Assembly: GCA_963931925.1 (NCBI GenBank)
Contig: OZ007582.1
Coordinates: 30,891,929-30,955,928, forward strand
Direction: 5' to 3'
Length of the DNA stretch: 64,000 nt
Source of the DNA: Onchidella celtica
Taxonomy: Eukaryota > Mollusca > Gastropoda > Systellommatophora > Onchidiidae
In this document: positions 60,796 to 64,000 of the stretch, one piece after another
Position numbering within the stretch: the stretch's first letter is position 1
How the letters are laid out: every line of letters starts with the position of its first letter
Position numbers and translations under genes: made by a program
The notes under the pieces: model-generated
The model's input: the letters and a program-made list of their open reading frames with translations, nothing else
Databases searched by the model: none
Told to the model about the DNA's origin: nothing

Positions 60796-61335
60796 TATTT
60801 CTGGACACTGCAGGGTGAAGGGTCCTTTTTTTTTGCATGGCAAAGAAAGTAGATGAAACAGGCAAAGTACCGGTAACTAACTACAATTTTGCTATGACGA
60901 ATATGAAAGAGTTATCTTTTAATGTCAATATAAGTGAATCTATACAATAATTATGTACATAAATGTTACACATAGGCCCTATCATTTCTTTGTGTTCTGT
61001 TAATTTCATTCACTCTCATTGTCACGACAATGCTTTCCAATCTCTCTATTTCTGTTTCTTCTCTCTTTTATTCTCACCCTGCTACACTCTTTCCATCCAC
61101 GAGGTCATATTGTGTGATGCCGAGCATGCGTGTGTTTGTACCTGTGTCAAAATGCGTGCATATAATTTACATATTTCAGGTCAATGACAATATCTACAGG
61201 TATTCTTAATCATGACTTTCTTTTTCATTTTCAGTCCAGTTCTCCTGAGCTATTTTAAAAAATGTCCTGCTTTTCAATTTGCCAGACATTCCTCTTAATT
61301 TTTGTTACATGAGTCTGTTGTTCTCAGTTTCTTTT

Positions 61336-61521
61336 TCATTCATTCATTCGTTTGTTTGTTTGTTTATTTGTTCGTTCATTCATCCACCCATTTATTCGTG
61401 TGTTCATTCATTCATTCATTTACTCTCACTCACTCACTCATTTATTCATTAATTTACTCACTCACTCACTCATTTCTTTCTTCCTTCCCTCCTTCCTTCC
61501 TTCATTTCATTCATTCATTCA
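61336..61521. repeat. Degenerate (TTCA)n/(CACT)n microsatellite
   Basis: Tetranucleotide tract of TTCA, GTTT, CACT and TTCC blocks; the ORFs across it are low complexity. Confidence 0.85.
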
Positions 61522-62804
61522 GATTCTTGCGTCTCTTTCCAACTCTTACCCAGAACAACCAGACTATCACAAGTTGAGAATCACATGCAGAGTTCAAACT
61601 GAGAGGAAGGTGATCAACACAACATACATTTAGTATAGTTGTAATTACCAGTTGGCCTGCTGTCTCGGGGAATACGAAGATGTGATTTTTAAAGCTGAGT
61701 TTACATCACAAAATTAATGTGTGTACTGAGGCACACAACGACTTGGCTCACTAAGCCACCTGCCTTCTGGGCTCATTAAGAGGGCGAGGGGTCCTGGTGC
61801 CAGATAAAAATTTCTTATTTGGACCTTTTCTTTTAGTTTACTAGCATGATAAACTGTTCATTTGGTGTAACTTTATGTGTTTTAATGCACTATATTGTGT
61901 TTTAGTGCATTGAGTTTGAAATTCCATTTTTCGCTGCCATGGTAATGGTGGCCATATTTTGACACAATTTTATAATCTTAAAATTTCTAATTCTAAGTGA
62001 GTTGGCAACAAAATTCTGTTTGATTATGAGGTTTCAAATGATCCTACAAAGAGCTATCTAGTTTTGAAAGTCTTTCACTTGTCGGTAATATTTTTAATGA
62101 ATTGTAAAAATTGCCACTTCAATTTTTTCCGACATTACAGGTCAGACCCATAAGCAACTTGCTGCAACATGAAACTCATACATGCAAAGTCTACAAAAAG
62201 TAGATAGTTCCTTGCAGTAATCATATCTCTAAGTCCATGCCAAATTATAGCTTTTTGGTTTAGTTCTGCAACAGTTTTTGAAATCTTAATATTTTAAAAT
62301 TACTACTCTGGGAAAAAAATACTTTTGAGAAAATTGTATTTGATGGCTGGCCGATTCTTGATTATCTGTGAGGAGGTGGGTTACTGAAACGCCTTTTTAC
62401 CAATCTTCCAGCTTTCATATTATGGAACGGATTAGTGTTACCTATTCTAATTGTAATAAAGTACCGTTTGCACCCAATTTTGAAAAATCGATACATGTAC
62501 TTTTAGCTGAAATCGACCTTACCTCACCCGGACGGCCCCTTCTTGTCAAATCCAAAATTTTTCATGAGAGGCAAAAGACATTTTACAATGCACCCTGCAT
62601 TATTCTGTGCTCAATTTCCATTTCCTCATGAGCAATAGGGATGATTACTTGCACTGGCTACTGGTAGAAAAACGAATAATGTGTAACTAAGCTGGCTATC
62701 CTGTGTCACAAATGTATGTAAAAAACGCACCAACTTAGTTAACTGATCTTTTGTTTCCCTGTGTATCATTACGTCATCATAGATCATCTGCTAACACTAA
62801 AACG
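61522..62804. other. Spacer without recognised features
   Basis: AT-rich; no supported gene. Confidence 0.5.
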
Positions 62805-63108
62805 TTTAAAATTCCTAAGGTGTCCCTTAAGACCATGGGTGAAGAATTGTTTTGTTTTCAAAAGGCCTCTGATTTGGAATCCTCTGCCTCTGACTTTGAG
62901 AGAGACTGAAAATTTTATGACTCCAACCACATCAGCTGAAGAGTCATCTTTTTACTCTGAATGTCCATTTTTTGGTTTTTTCTTCAGTGTGTCTGTGTAT
63001 TGTGTGTGTGATTATATGATATAAATGTTGTAAAGCGCTTAGAGCCTGGTTGTTAAAGGGATAAGGCGCTATATAAATGCTGTGTATTATTATTATTACT
63101 ATTATAGA
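62805..63108 (+). mobile_element. CR1/L2-like LINE 3' end
   Basis: The frame FVFKRPLIWNPLPLTLRETE matches the C-terminal F..P..WN.LP..LR.. motif of CR1/L2-type reverse transcriptase ORFs. A non-coding tail follows with gtaaagcgcttagagcctgg, gcgctatataaatgc and (ATT)n, a usual 3' end for such elements. The rest of the element is absent. Confidence 0.75.
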
Positions 63109-64000
63109 GTAGATTTCCTGAAATATATGACGTTAAATAATGAATCTGACTTGGATCAGCAAACAGGGTCTTATTTCTGTAACACAGCAGATATCAACTA
63201 ATGCAATCAGCAAAGGCTAATAGAATGGTTAAATGTCCACACAGATGTAACACTTTAGAGATGTACTTTACACTTGAACATTTGGGTGTTTTTTGCAACA
63301 TATTAATGTTAAGGAAAAACATATGATTATGTAATAATAAAACAACAGTAGTAATGACATATCACATAATGTATTTCAAACCTTGGCTCAGAAGAAACAG
63401 AATCTACCAGTTTCATAAAACAAGAGAATGCAGCTCTTTCAGGTTTCAGTGAAACACTTAGGTTAACCTATTCACATCACCTTTCGCCATGCCTGAATGG
63501 CCCACTTTACAACCAATCAATACGCTTTGCGATACAGTTACGTGACTCTTCGCCCCAGGCTCTCTCGCCGCGACGTTCAGCCCTTGAGATTGTCAAATTT
63601 CACATTATACACTGTGCAATGGATGCTTGTGCACAAAACATTGTTATATGTCGCCACAGTCATAACACATTTGCCTAAGTTGCATTCACAACATTTTTAG
63701 AGAGCGTGAAAAAGTATCATTGCTTTGCAAATCTTATGGCTCAAAAGATGTTTCGTGTCAAAATTCAGAATTTCAAGGCTCTATACAAAACATCATGCTT
63801 TTCAGGAAACTAAACAAACTAACCGTATTTTATCTGGATTGTTAGGTCCTACCTCAAAAATATTAGTAAAAAAGGAGGCAGGCAACTGTGTTATGACTGT
63901 GACGATATTCCTGTCTTATAATTTTAACCCTCCAGTATTTAGGCCTTGATATCATCGGTTTTTTTCACCCTGTCCACTATTGTTAAAGCGATAATATCAT
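63109..64000. other. Spacer without recognised features
   Basis: No coding or repeat signal is supported up to the window end. Confidence 0.5.

Overview
The window is animal nuclear DNA: intron-rich housekeeping genes with GT-AG junctions sit among dense interspersed repeats. Repeat content (tRNA-headed SINEs, many short inverted-repeat elements, long CTAT/CTGT and GA microsatellites, LINE tails ending in ATT repeats) fits a marine lophotrochozoan, probably a mollusc. This taxonomic call is inference, not proof.

Three conserved genes are legible by joining exons in phase. (1) An SR-cyclophilin of the PPIG/NKTR (Moca-cyp) family on the minus strand, coding from 15272 down to at least 922: a complete cyclophilin domain followed by an Arg/Ser-rich tail. 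(2) Metaxin-2 (MTX2), a mitochondrial outer-membrane import/assembly factor, on the plus strand, 26105-31880; its first coding exon is not resolved. (3) FAIM (Fas apoptotic inhibitory molecule 1) on the minus strand, 46095 down to 42627, with an in-phase candidate upstream exon at 47172-47271. They share no obvious pathway; their adjacency looks like ordinary synteny.

Between the genes lie two large related blocks, 17050-23845 and 47560-52690. Each has a 43-44 bp minisatellite array followed by a shared non-satellite 3' flank. Both lie in the same orientation, just upstream of the 5' end of a minus-strand gene. The array monomer is open in all three frames of one strand, which creates many long but spurious ORFs. 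The first block carries a run of SINE-derived units inserted in its 3' flank. A 295 bp fragment of the second array recurs at 53145-53440.

Other mobile DNA: a truncated LINE reverse transcriptase in a PPIG intron (1630-2845), a LINE C-terminal fragment (34804-35180), a CR1/L2-like LINE tail (62805-63108), two pogo/Tigger-like DNA elements (40590-41406 and 43491-44355), a short hAT element with a perfect 8 bp target duplication (59170-59411), piggyBac-like short elements with TTAA ends, a family of about 200 bp inverted-repeat elements with at least seven copies, and several foldback elements. From 53.9 to 55.3 kb the window is mostly microsatellite. A cluster of short palindromic repeats (24.3-25.7 kb) lies beside a probable GC-rich promoter with ETS and NRF-1-like sites upstream of metaxin-2.
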